Assembly: GCF_003024195.1 (NCBI RefSeq)
Contig: NZ_KZ679051.1
Location: 121,790-185,789, forward strand
Direction: 5' to 3'
DNA length: 64,000 bases
DNA from: Streptomyces dioscori
GTDB taxonomy: Bacteria > Actinomycetota > Actinomycetes > Streptomycetales > Streptomycetaceae
Within the stretch, counting starts at the first letter, position 1; the number at the start of each line of letters is the position of its first letter. Made by a program: the position numbers and the translations under genes. Under the pieces are notes generated by a model. The model searched no databases. It worked only from the letters and a program-made list of their open reading frames with translations, and was not told where the DNA came from. Below, one piece after another: positions 1-7,942 of the stretch.

Positions 1-582
1 CCGCGGCACCGACCACGCCCTCCACCACCGCTGGCAGACCGGCACCGGCGGCCCCTGGTCCGACTGGAGCCCTCTCGGCGGACAGATCGCGTCCGATCCG
101 GCCGTCGTCCTGAGCCCCAACCGCGCGTTGTCGGTGTTCGCCCGCGACCCCGAAGGGCGTATCACCCACACCTGGCAGCACGGCGCCGAGCACGGCCACG
201 CGTGGAACGACACCTGGGTCGACATGGGCGGCGCCGCACAGGGCCGACCCACCGTCCTCGTCGGCCGCGACGGAGGCATGGTCCTCTTCACCCGCGGCAC
301 CGACCACGCCCTCCACCACCGCTGGCAGACCGGCACCGGCGGCCCCTGGTCCGACTGGAGCCCCCTCGGCGGACACCTCACCACCGACCCGGCCGTGGTC
401 CTCAACCCCAGCGGTGATCTCTCCGTCTTCGGACGGGACCCGCGGGGCCGGGTCACCCACACCTGGCAGCGCGGCCCCGAGCACGGCCACGCGTGGAACG
501 ACACCTGGGTCGACATGGAGGGCAGCCTCGCCGCCGATCCCGACGCGCCCGCGGCCGCGGCCGCCGGCGTACTCGCGGCTCC
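1..582 (+). repeat. 291-bp in-frame tandem repeat, two copies visible
   Basis: Positions 1-291 and 292-582 are in-phase copies (97 codons each). The first 80 or so bases of each copy differ at about one base, and the blocks at 169-231 and 460-522 are also nearly the same. Third-position identity is as high as first- and second-position identity, so this is recent duplication or gene conversion rather than protein-level selection. More copies may lie left of the window. Confidence 0.85.
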
Positions 583-634
583 GCGTACCCCGGTCCAGGA
601 CCAGGCCCCGGCGGTCGCCCGCCCCATCCCGTAA
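2..634 (+). CDS. Beta-propeller (PLL/tectonin-like) repeat protein, 5'-truncated by window edge
   Basis: The reading frame is open from the first bases and ends with TAA at 632-634, so the true start lies upstream. The protein is built of a repeating unit of about 97 residues with blades such as HHRWQTGTGGPWSDWSPLGG and HTWQ...HGHAWNDTWVDM. The W-x-x-W and S-V-F-x-R-D-P patterns resemble the Photorhabdus lectin (PLL)-like and tectonin-like beta-propellers that bind sugars. The unit is repeated almost base for base at 1-291 and 292-582, which suggests recent duplication. The last 35 or so residues are Ala/Pro-rich and do not fit the repeat. Function is inferred as extracellular carbohydrate binding. 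A signal peptide cannot be checked because the N-terminus is missing. Confidence 0.7.
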   Translation, partial: RGTDHALHHRWQTGTGGPWSDWSPLGGQIASDPAVVLSPNRALSVFARDPEGRITHTWQHGAEHGHAWNDTWVDMGGAAQGRPTVLVGRDGGMVLFTRGTDHALHHRWQTGTGGPWSDWSPLGGHLTTDPAVVLNPSGDLSVFGRDPRGRVTHTWQRGPEHGHAWNDTWVDMEGSLAADPDAPAAAAAGVLAAPRTPVQDQAPAVARPIP

Positions 635-663
635 CCGTCCGCCCAAGGATCAGGAGCCCCAGG

Positions 664-1209
664 ATGGCCTGCCACATCCCGCCCCACCACGATCGCGAAG
701 TGACCGAGGCCGTCTACCTCGTCGGCGTCGAACTGCAGGTCTCGGACAAGGTGATGCTCGCCGGTTTCGAGGCCGGCTGGGTCGAGTCCCACATGAACAA
801 CCTCGACTGCGGCGACCGCGACTCCCTCGGCGTCTTCCAGCAACGCCCCAGTCAGGGCTGGGGAACCCCGGAGCAGATCCGGCACGTACCGTACGCGGCC
901 CGGCAGTTCTTCGTGCGCGCGGTACGGGTCGAGGAGCAGTCGCCGCAGCTCACCGCGGGGCAGACGGCCCAGAAGGTGCAGCGCTCGGCCTTCCCGGAGC
1001 GGTACGACCAGGTCGAGGCGAAGGCCCGCGCTCTCCTCGACGAGGCGCGGGAGGCCGCGGGTACGCCCGCGCTGCCCGCGCCGCGCGTCAGCACCGGGGT
1101 TCCGTCCGTCGTGGACCACGGCTCGGGGATGGCCGTCTTCGGCGTCGACGACACGGGAGGGGTGTTTCACCGCTGGCAGAACGAACCCGGCGGTTCGTGG
1201 TCGGCCTGA
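664..1209 (+). CDS. Lysozyme-like domain protein with an abruptly ending propeller blade
   Basis: The ATG at 664 follows a run ending in AGG and gives 181 residues. Residues about 10-125 carry a pattern common in actinobacterial peptidoglycan-active proteins: VMLAGFEAGWVESHMNNL, then CGDRDSLGVFQQRPSQGWGT. The Glu of GWVESH is the candidate catalytic residue by analogy with lysozyme-like folds. Residues about 145-181 start a beta-propeller blade (GMAVFGVDDTGGVFHRWQ...GGSWSA) like those of the upstream gene, but the frame stops at the second tryptophan of the blade. A family A palindrome begins 9 bp after the stop. The gene therefore looks like the front part of a longer enzyme-plus-lectin protein. 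No secretion signal is visible. It lies 29 bp after the propeller gene and probably shares its transcript. Confidence 0.65.
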   Translation: MACHIPPHHDREVTEAVYLVGVELQVSDKVMLAGFEAGWVESHMNNLDCGDRDSLGVFQQRPSQGWGTPEQIRHVPYAARQFFVRAVRVEEQSPQLTAGQTAQKVQRSAFPERYDQVEAKARALLDEAREAAGTPALPAPRVSTGVPSVVDHGSGMAVFGVDDTGGVFHRWQNEPGGSWSA

Positions 1210-1217
1210 ACCGCTTT

Positions 1218-1316
1218 GTCCTCAAACGCCGGACGGGCTGAAGAATCGCGGCGCGTCCGCGAAATCTTCAGCCCGTCCGGCGCCTGAGGACCGGGGGCCC
1301 GGGGGCAGCGCCCCCC
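1218..1316. repeat. Family A palindrome (copy A1)
   Basis: Left arm starts at 1218 (TCCTCAAACGCCGGACGGGC) and is matched by the reverse complement ending at 1291 (GCCCGTCCGGCGCCTGAGGA), with a GC-rich centre. A second small hairpin, GGGGGCAGCGCCCCCC, follows at about 1301-1316. It lies between the lysozyme-like gene and the convergent ATPase gene, and could act as a bidirectional terminator. The same sequence recurs near 20131, 23808 and 51239. Confidence 0.85.
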
Positions 1317-1322
1317 GAGTAC

Positions 1323-2435
1323 CTACTCCCCTTCCTTCTCCAGCGCCGCCAGCGCCGGGTCCAGCACGATGTCCGCGTCGCGGGCCTCCGTCGTCGGGTC
1401 CTCCGGGAAGTGGCAGGCCGTCAGATGGTTCTCACGGTTGCCGGAGATCTGCACGAGCGGCGGCTCGCTCGTCGCGCACTTGTCCTGCGCCTTCCAGCAG
1501 CGCGTACGGAAGCGGCAGCCGGACGGCGGGTGGATCGGCGAGGGGACGTCACCGGAGAGCCGGATCCGCTCCCGGTCCTCGGTCTCGTCGTCGAGGGCGA
1601 CCTCGGGGACGGCCGACAGCAGGGCGTGCGTGTACGGGTGACGGGGCCGGTTGTAGATGGAGTCGCGGTCGCCGACCTCGACCACCTTGCCCAGGTACAT
1701 CACCGCGAGGCGCTGCGAGAAGTGCCGGACGATCGCCAGGTCGTGGGCGATGAAGAGGAAGGCGATGCCCATCTCTTCCTGGACCTTCTGGAGCAGGTTG
1801 ACGACCTGTGCCTGGATCGACACGTCCAGCGCGGAGACCGGCTCGTCCGCGACGATCAGCTTCGGGTTCAGGGAGAGCGCGCGGGCCACGCCGATGCGCT
1901 GGCGCTGACCGCCGGAGAACTCGTGCGGGAAGCGGTTGTAGTGCTCGGGGTTGAGCCCGACCAGCTCCAGCAGCTCACGGACGCGGTTCTCGACGCCGCC
2001 CTTGGGGTTGATCCCGTTGACCTCCATCGGCGACTTGATGATGGTGCCGACGGTTTGCCGAGGGTTCAGCGAGGAGTACGGGTCCTGGAAGATCATCTGG
2101 ATCTCGGACCGTACGGGCGCCATCTGCCGGCGCGAGGCGTGCGTGATGTCCTGGCCCGCGTACGTGACCTTGCCGGCCGTCGGCTCCAGGAGCCGGGTGA
2201 TGAGCCGGCCGGTCGTCGACTTGCCGCAGCCGGACTCGCCGACCAGGCCGACGCTCTCGCCGACCCCGACCGTCAGGTCGACCCCGTCGACAGCCTGCAC
2301 GGCTCCGACCTTGCGCTTGATCGGGAAGCCGCCGTAGATCGGGAAGTGCTTCGTCAGGCCCTCGACGGAGAGCAGCGTCTCGGCCGCTCCGTCCACCGGG
2401 CCCTGCGGCTTCGGCAGGGTGAGTTTGTCGCTCAT
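1323..2435 (-). CDS. bldKE: Oligopeptide ABC transporter ATP-binding protein (BldKE/OppF type)
   Basis: 370 residues, last gene of the leftward transporter operon. Walker A GESGCGKS lies at residues 66-73, the signature SGGQR at 174-178 and Walker B LIVADEP at 193-199. Residues about 300-325 have the Cys-containing C-terminal motif (GCRFRTRCWKAQDKC) typical of oligopeptide/dipeptide ATPases. It should pair with the preceding ATPase to energise import through the two permeases. The spacing of 12 bp to the upstream gene indicates one transcript. Family assignment is firm. The bld name rests on the five-gene order and the association with TypA, which I recall from S. coelicolor. Confidence 0.85.
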   Translation of the reverse strand: MSDKLTLPKPQGPVDGAAETLLSVEGLTKHFPIYGGFPIKRKVGAVQAVDGVDLTVGVGESVGLVGESGCGKSTTGRLITRLLEPTAGKVTYAGQDITHASRRQMAPVRSEIQMIFQDPYSSLNPRQTVGTIIKSPMEVNGINPKGGVENRVRELLELVGLNPEHYNRFPHEFSGGQRQRIGVARALSLNPKLIVADEPVSALDVSIQAQVVNLLQKVQEEMGIAFLFIAHDLAIVRHFSQRLAVMYLGKVVEVGDRDSIYNRPRHPYTHALLSAVPEVALDDETEDRERIRLSGDVPSPIHPPSGCRFRTRCWKAQDKCATSEPPLVQISGNRENHLTACHFPEDPTTEARDADIVLDPALAALEKEGE

Positions 2436-2447
2436 GAGTCGTTCTCC

Positions 2448-3509
2448 CTAGCCCAGCCGGGGCTTGATCTGCTCGATGAAAAAGGTCGACTTCTGCGCGT
2501 CGTCCAGGTGACAGGCGGCGCCGCGGCCCGCGGGCAGCTCCGGCCGCTCGCCGGAGCAGCGGTTGCCGGAGACCTCGGAGGTGAAGCCGCACCGGGGGTG
2601 GAACGGGCAGCCCGACGGCGGGTTCAGCAGGCTGGGCGGGGACCCCGGGATGGGGGTGAGCGCCTGCGCCGTGTCACCGCCGAGTCGCGGCATGGAGCTC
2701 AGCAGACCCCAGGTGTACGGGTGCTGAGGGGCGCGCAGTACCTCGCGGACGCTGCCGCGTTCGACGGCCCGGCCCGAGTACATCACCAGCAGGTCGTCGG
2801 CCATCTTGGAGATGACGCCGAGGTCGTGGGTGATGAAGATGATCGCCGAGCCGAACTCCTGCTGGAGGTCCTTGAGCAGGTCCAGGATCTGGGCCTGCAC
2901 CGTCACGTCCAGGGCCGTGGTCGGCTCGTCCGCGATGAGCAGGTCCGGGTTGCAGATCAGCGACATCGCGATCATCGCGCGCTGGCGCATACCGCCGGAG
3001 AACTGGTGCGGGTAGTCCTCGAAGCGCATCGCGGGCTGCGGGATGCCGACCTTGTCGAGCATCTCGATGGCGCGCAGCTTCGCCTCCTTCTTGGAGGCGC
3101 CGGTGTGCTTCATGAAGGGCTCCGCGATCTGCCGGCCCACCGTGTAGTACGGCGAGAGCGCGGTCAGCGGGTCCTGGAAGATCATCGCGACCTTGTTGCC
3201 GCGAAGCTTCTCCATCTCCTTCTCGGTCGCGGTGACCAGTTCCTTGCCGTCGAGGACGATCTCGCCCTCGACGGTGGCGGTCTTGGGGTTGTGCAGTCCG
3301 AGGACGGTCAGGTTGGTGACGGACTTGCCCGATCCCGACTCCCCCACGATGCCGAGCGTCTTGCCGCGCTCGACGTCGAAGGAGAGCCCGTCGACGGCCT
3401 TCACGATGCCGTCCTCTGTGGAGAACCGCACCCGCAGGTCGCGGACCGAGAGGAAGGCCTCCGGCCCGCTCGGGGCCCTCTCGCCTTCGGTCTTGGTCAG
3501 TGTGGTCAC
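2448..3509 (-). CDS. bldKD: Oligopeptide ABC transporter ATP-binding protein (BldKD/OppD type)
   Basis: 353 residues. Walker A GESGSGKS is at 56-63, the Q-loop in MIFQDPLTALSP at about 109-120, signature SGGMR at 171-175 and Walker B LLIADEP at 190-196. The C-terminal region has the oligopeptide-family motif CPFHPRCGF. It is the OppD-type partner of the downstream OppF-type ATPase. The gene ends 12 bp before it and starts 10 bp after the BldKC permease stop, so the three are co-transcribed. Confidence 0.85.
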   Translation of the reverse strand: MTTLTKTEGERAPSGPEAFLSVRDLRVRFSTEDGIVKAVDGLSFDVERGKTLGIVGESGSGKSVTNLTVLGLHNPKTATVEGEIVLDGKELVTATEKEMEKLRGNKVAMIFQDPLTALSPYYTVGRQIAEPFMKHTGASKKEAKLRAIEMLDKVGIPQPAMRFEDYPHQFSGGMRQRAMIAMSLICNPDLLIADEPTTALDVTVQAQILDLLKDLQQEFGSAIIFITHDLGVISKMADDLLVMYSGRAVERGSVREVLRAPQHPYTWGLLSSMPRLGGDTAQALTPIPGSPPSLLNPPSGCPFHPRCGFTSEVSGNRCSGERPELPAGRGAACHLDDAQKSTFFIEQIKPRLG

Positions 3510-3519
3510 GGTATTTCTC

Positions 3520-4497
3520 CTAGGCGAGGCGCACGCGCGGGTCGATGTAGGCGTAGGCGAGGTCCACGATGATGTTCAGGATCAGGATGAAGAAGGCCCC
3601 GAACAGCATGACGCCCATCGTCAGCGGCAGGTCCTTGGACAGGGAGCCCTCGACCGCGAGACGTCCGATACCGGCGAGGTCGAAGGTGAACTCCGTGACC
3701 ACCGCGCCGGACAGGAGCGCGCTGAGGTCCATGCCGATGATGGTGACGATCGGTATGAGCGAACCGCGCCAGGCGTAGCGGAAGAAGACGTAACGCTGCC
3801 GCATGCCCTTGGCTCGCGCGGTTCTGACGTGCTCCTCCTGGAGCTGCTCGATCATCGTCGAGCGTGCCATACGCGTGTACTGGGCGGTGAAGATGGTGGC
3901 CATCACGGCCCACGGGATCAGCATGCCCATGAACCACTGACCCGGGCTGTCCGTGATCGGCACGTACTTGGGGCTCTCCAGCCAGCCGGTGTTGAAAACG
4001 AGGAGGCTGAGGACGATGGGGCCCAGGAAGTAGATCTGGAACGAGCTGAGCACCATCGAGGAGCCGCTGACCACCTTGTCGAGGGCGGTACCGCGCTTCC
4101 AGGCCGCCATCAGACCCGTACCGAGGCCGAACAGCAGGAAGATCACCAGGCCGCCGATGGTCAGCGAGAGCGTCAGCGGGAAACGGTCCACGATGGAGTC
4201 CCACACGAACTGGCCGCTGTCGAACGAGACACCCAGGCACGGGGCGGCGCAGTGTCCCTGCGGGAAGTCCCGGCCGGACACGATGCCCATCATGAATTCC
4301 CAGAACTGGGTGGTGATGGGCTTGTCCAGGCCGAGGTTCTCGCGGATGACCGCGATGTTCTCGGGGGAGCAGTTCTTGCCGCAGGACAGCTGCGCGAAGT
4401 CCTGGGGGATCGTATAGAACAGGAAGAACGTGAAGGCGCCGATCAGGAACATGATCACGACGGCGCCGCTCAGCCTGCGGATGAGGAACTGAAGCAT
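3520..4497 (-). CDS. bldKC: Oligopeptide ABC transporter permease (BldKC/OppB type)
   Basis: 325 residues with an N-terminal transmembrane helix (about 10-30) and about five more helices. The cytoplasmic EAA-type loop is seen around EEHVRTARAKGMRQRYVFFRYA, which contacts the ATPases. An extracytoplasmic stretch near residues 37-45 (LSCGKNCSPE) plus a later Cys (APCLG) could form disulfides, which is unusual for OppB-type permeases. It is separated from the upstream binding-protein gene by about 105 bp holding a stable hairpin, so it may be expressed at a lower level than that gene. Confidence 0.85.
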   Translation of the reverse strand: MLQFLIRRLSGAVVIMFLIGAFTFFLFYTIPQDFAQLSCGKNCSPENIAVIRENLGLDKPITTQFWEFMMGIVSGRDFPQGHCAAPCLGVSFDSGQFVWDSIVDRFPLTLSLTIGGLVIFLLFGLGTGLMAAWKRGTALDKVVSGSSMVLSSFQIYFLGPIVLSLLVFNTGWLESPKYVPITDSPGQWFMGMLIPWAVMATIFTAQYTRMARSTMIEQLQEEHVRTARAKGMRQRYVFFRYAWRGSLIPIVTIIGMDLSALLSGAVVTEFTFDLAGIGRLAVEGSLSKDLPLTMGVMLFGAFFILILNIIVDLAYAYIDPRVRLA

Positions 4498-4546
4498 GGC
4501 GGGTGGGTGCTCTCTTCGAAACGCGGCGGCAGGAGGGGGATACCGA

Positions 4547-4584
4547 CCGCGGGGGTGCGCTCCGCCTGGCGCACACCCCCGCGG
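4547..4584 (-). terminator. Intercistronic hairpin between binding protein and permease genes
   Basis: CCGCGGGGGTGCGC at 4547-4560 pairs with GCGCACACCCCCGCGG at 4569-4584, with a two-base bulge and an 8-base loop. It falls right after the lipoprotein gene inside the operon. Hairpins here commonly attenuate read-through or protect the binding-protein mRNA so that the lipoprotein is made in excess. That role is inferred. Confidence 0.65.
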
Positions 4585-4602
4585 ATCAGCCGAGCATGGG
4601 TG

Positions 4603-6405
4603 TTACGGCTGCTTCAGGAACAGGTCGTTGATGTCGATGTAGCTCGACTCCGTGCTGAAGCGGGCGCCACCGATGTTCGAACCGTAGAGCTGCATCTGCT
4701 TCGAGTAGTAGACCGGGGCGCTGGGGTTGGTGTCCTCCACGATGGCGTGGTGGGCCTCTTCCCAGGTCTTGGCGGCCTGCTCGGGCTCCTCGGTCACGGC
4801 CTTCTTGATGAGGTCGTTGACCTTCGGGTCGTCGATGTGCGAGTAGTTCGGCGCGCCGTCGGCGACCAGGTCACCGTCGTAGACGGGCGTGATGACGGTG
4901 GACGGCGACGGCCAGTCCTGGCCCCAGCCGGTCATGTACAGGTCGTACGGGTTCTTGAGCTTGCCGACCTGCTCGTAGAACGTCGCGCGGTCGATCTCCT
5001 TGGCCTGGACATTGAAGCCGAGCTTGTTCAGCGCGTCCTTGATGATGAGCATCTGGGCCTGGCCGCGCGGGGTGTTGGAGTAGGCGTAGCTGAGCTTGGT
5101 GCCCTCCTTGAAGCCCGCTTCCTTCAGCAGCGCCTTGGCCTTCGCCGGGTCACCGTTGGGCTTCTTCAGCTTGCCGAACGGGTCGTACTTCGGGTCGAAG
5201 CCGGGCAGGGTCGGGGCGAGCAGACCACCCGCGACCTCACCGCCGTACCGGCCGCCGTCCGCCTGCACCATGGACTGGTTCGGGATCGCGTAGGTGATCG
5301 CGTCCCGGATCTTCTTGTCCTTCATCTTGGCGCTGTCGAGGTTGAAGCTCAGGGCCCAGACGTAGACCTGGTAGCCCTGGATGGTGCGCTTCTTCGCGTC
5401 GGCGTCGCCGATGACCGTCGAGAGCTGCGCCGGGTCCACCGAGTCGGTGAACTGGATGGCGTTCTTGGCCTCGCCCCGGTCGGCGATCAGACGCTTGGTC
5501 TGGCTGGCCTGGTCGATGGTGTTGGTGAAGGTGTAGCCGTCGACGTACTGGTGGCGCACCGAGTCCGTCTTCTCGTCCCACTGGTCGTTCTTGACGAGCT
5601 TGAGGGACTTGCCGGCCTTGTACTCGGCGATCTTGTACGGGCCGAGGGAGGCGGGGGCCTTGTCGTACTTCTCCTTCGTGTCCTGCTTCTCGGGCACGAT
5701 GGCGTAACCGGCCATGGCCAGGGCCTGCGGGAGGTCCGGCTGGGCGGTCTTGAAGTGGAAGACGACCGTTTTGTCGTCCGGCGTCTCAAGAACCGAGTCC
5801 GGCAGGTGCTTGCCCTTGTACGGGCCGTCCGGCAGCGCCTTGCGGTAGTCGGAGCCCGAGAGCCAGGTCTGGACGTACGTCGGACCGTCGAAGATCACCT
5901 TCGAGTACTGCCGCTCGATGGTGTGCCGGATGTCCTTGGACGTGATGACGTTGCCGTCCTCGTCCTTGACGTCGTCCTTCAGCGTGTACGTCCAGGTCTT
6001 GCCGCCCTCGGACGACTTGCCGGAGTCGGTGGCGACGTCACCGACGACGGTCAGGTTGCCCTTGTCGTCCTCCTGGAAGTTCGTCAGACCGCGGTGGATC
6101 AGGTTGGCGAACTGGCCGGCGTCACTGACGTAGATCTGGCCCGGGTCCATGTGGGACAGGTCGGACTGCTGGTAGACGTTGATCGTGCCACCGGTCTTGG
6201 CCCCGGTCACCGCCTCGGCCGGACCGGTCGACGCCTGGGCGTCACCGTAGGCAACAGGCTTCGACTGCGCCTTGGCGTCCTCCTTGGACTTGGAGTCGTC
6301 CTTGCCGCTGTCCTTGCTGCTGTCGCTGCAGCCGGTCAGTGCCAGCGACCCCGCCGCGATCGCGACGGTTATGGCGCGGACGGTGCGCATTCTTATCGGG
6401 TTCAT
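4603..6405 (-). CDS. bldKB: Oligopeptide-binding lipoprotein (BldKB type, SBP family 5)
   Basis: 600 residues. The N-terminus has a charged start, a hydrophobic core and the lipobox LTGC with Cys26 as the acylation site, followed by a Ser/Asp/Lys linker of about 20 residues. The body is a family 5 extracellular solute-binding protein (GGTINVYQQSDLSHMDPGQIY near the start of the mature domain). In Streptomyces, BldKB captures an extracellular oligopeptide-like signal needed for aerial growth; the ligand cannot be read from the sequence. It sits between the two permease genes, the bldK arrangement. The ATG at 6405 gives a normal lipoprotein signal. Confidence 0.85.
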   Translation of the reverse strand: MNPIRMRTVRAITVAIAAGSLALTGCSDSSKDSGKDDSKSKEDAKAQSKPVAYGDAQASTGPAEAVTGAKTGGTINVYQQSDLSHMDPGQIYVSDAGQFANLIHRGLTNFQEDDKGNLTVVGDVATDSGKSSEGGKTWTYTLKDDVKDEDGNVITSKDIRHTIERQYSKVIFDGPTYVQTWLSGSDYRKALPDGPYKGKHLPDSVLETPDDKTVVFHFKTAQPDLPQALAMAGYAIVPEKQDTKEKYDKAPASLGPYKIAEYKAGKSLKLVKNDQWDEKTDSVRHQYVDGYTFTNTIDQASQTKRLIADRGEAKNAIQFTDSVDPAQLSTVIGDADAKKRTIQGYQVYVWALSFNLDSAKMKDKKIRDAITYAIPNQSMVQADGGRYGGEVAGGLLAPTLPGFDPKYDPFGKLKKPNGDPAKAKALLKEAGFKEGTKLSYAYSNTPRGQAQMLIIKDALNKLGFNVQAKEIDRATFYEQVGKLKNPYDLYMTGWGQDWPSPSTVITPVYDGDLVADGAPNYSHIDDPKVNDLIKKAVTEEPEQAAKTWEEAHHAIVEDTNPSAPVYYSKQMQLYGSNIGGARFSTESSYIDINDLFLKQP

Positions 6406-6505
6406 GATGCCGATGACCTACCTGTCGATAGTTGTCCACGAGTGCTGCCTGACGGTCCGGACGAGCCGGAACGGGGGTGGCAGCCCCCCCACCACCAATG
6501 GACGT

Positions 6506-7543
6506 TTAGCGTCCGGTCTTGGGGTCGAATGCGTCCCGGACGGAGTCGCCGAGAAGATTGAAGGCGAGCACGAAGACCACCATCGCGATGCCCGGGAAGA
6601 ACATGAACATCGGGTCCTGCTCGTAGATCTCGGAGCCGATGGCGAACATCCGGCCCCAGTCCGGTGTCGGCTCGACGAAGCCCACACCCACGTAGCTGAG
6701 GAACGCGATCGAGAGGATCGCGCTGGGCAGCATGTACGTGCCCTGCACCAGGATCGGCGTGACGATGTTCGGCAGGATCTCCTTGCGCACGATACGCGCC
6801 GGAGAGGCCCCCGAGACCTTCGCCGCCTCCACGAACTCCCGCTCCCGCAGGGAGAGTACGGAGCTGCGCACCAGACGGGCCATGCCCATCCAGCCGAGGA
6901 ACCACATCACCAGGATGATCGCCACCGCACGCAGATAGGTGGGGGTCTCGTCCGTCGGGGAGACGAACATCGCGGTGACCACCGGCATGAAGGCGATGAA
7001 GAACAGCTGCTGCGGGAAGGCCAGGAAGAAGTCGGTGATCCGGCCCAGCCAGTAGTCGACCTTGCCGCCGAAGTAGCCGCTGACCATGCCGAGGACGACA
7101 CCCGTGACCACGCTGAACACCGTGACGAGCACGGCCATGTAGAGCGAGGTGCGCATGCCGTACAGCAGCATGGTGAAGACGTCGCGGCCCAGCTTGGGCT
7201 CGACGCCGAACCAGAAGTCGGAGGACATGCCCCCGAAGGAACCGGTCGGCATGGCGAAGTCGTCGAGCAGGAAGGGGTAGTCGGGCTCCTGCGCGTACAG
7301 CGTGTACGGGTCCTTGCCGTACAGGGACGAGATGACCGGGGCGAGGGCGGCGACCGCGAAGAAAAAAATCACCACGCACGCGGAGATGACTCCGGTACGG
7401 TCTCGCTTGAAGCGATGCCACATCAACTGCCCGGGGGAACGGCCTTCGAGCTGCTCGGCCTCGGCGGGCTCGGCGTTCGACGCGAGCTCGGGGTCCAAGG
7501 CCGCCGACGGCCCGGAGCCCTCGGCCTTGGTTGGACTGGTCAT
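6506..7543 (-). CDS. bldKA: Oligopeptide ABC transporter permease (BldKA/DppC type)
   Basis: 345 residues, first gene of the operon. A cytoplasmic N-terminal stretch of about 45 residues (acidic, Ala/Glu-rich) precedes the first helix (VISACVVIFFFAVAALAPVI), which is the DppC/OppC layout. The EAA loop is around REREFVEAAKVSGASPARIVRKEILPN. It forms a heteromeric channel with the OppB-type permease. The AT-rich region to its right (7544-7896) should hold the operon promoter. Confidence 0.85.
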   Translation of the reverse strand: MTSPTKAEGSGPSAALDPELASNAEPAEAEQLEGRSPGQLMWHRFKRDRTGVISACVVIFFFAVAALAPVISSLYGKDPYTLYAQEPDYPFLLDDFAMPTGSFGGMSSDFWFGVEPKLGRDVFTMLLYGMRTSLYMAVLVTVFSVVTGVVLGMVSGYFGGKVDYWLGRITDFFLAFPQQLFFIAFMPVVTAMFVSPTDETPTYLRAVAIILVMWFLGWMGMARLVRSSVLSLREREFVEAAKVSGASPARIVRKEILPNIVTPILVQGTYMLPSAILSIAFLSYVGVGFVEPTPDWGRMFAIGSEIYEQDPMFMFFPGIAMVVFVLAFNLLGDSVRDAFDPKTGR

Positions 7544-7896
7544 CTTTGTTCTTCCCCCGGGGGATGGAGAGTTGAGCGCAGCACAGATACCGGCAGGTTC
7601 TGTGGTTTCAGGGAACTTTCACCAAGTGGGTCAACGCGCGTCAAGGGCGGAAGACATAGGGATCTCCCTACCGTCGAAATTTTGAGCAAAAATTGCAGAG
7701 AATGACACCTGCGCGCGCTTGACAGGTGAGACGAGATTCCGGCGAATCGGTCATCTACTGCGAAAATTTCGTTTACGTGTCCGAAACTTGATTGGGCATT
7801 GACCGATATGCGAACGCCGCCGCATCCTTTACGCCGTTGTCCGAACTGAGCCGTTTTTTCGGCATGCGGACACGGGTGCATCCGGGTACGCCGAAG
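7544..7896. promoter_or_regulatory. AT-rich intergenic region upstream of the bldK-type operon
   Basis: About 350 bp with no credible gene and visibly lower GC than the surroundings (for example AAATTTTGAGCAAAAATTGC near 7677-7696). It contains an inverted repeat TAGGGA-TC-TCCCTA at 7657-7670, about 115 bp upstream of the bldKA start, and a TTGACA hexamer at about 7719 on the + strand. No single promoter can be fixed by eye. The region should carry the operon promoter and binding sites of developmental regulators. Confidence 0.5.
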
Positions 7897-7927
7897 GCCC
7901 GGCTCCCCGCTGTGCGGGGAACCGGGC
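7897..7927 (-). terminator. Rho-independent-type hairpin after typA
   Basis: GCCCGGCTCCCCGC at 7897-7910 pairs with GCGGGGAACCGGGC at 7914-7927 around a 3-base loop, with one mismatch. It lies 15 bp past the typA stop. It lacks a long U-run, as is common in Streptomyces. Confidence 0.8.
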
Positions 7928-7942
7928 TACGACGACGCGGGG

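Noticed and set aside
1410..6561. Very long open frames on the strand opposite the transporter genes (for example 1410-3572 and 3193-6561)
   Set aside because: They mirror genes with clear motifs. High GC at third positions removes stop codons from the opposite frame, and the translations are low-complexity Arg/Val/Asp-rich with no domain.
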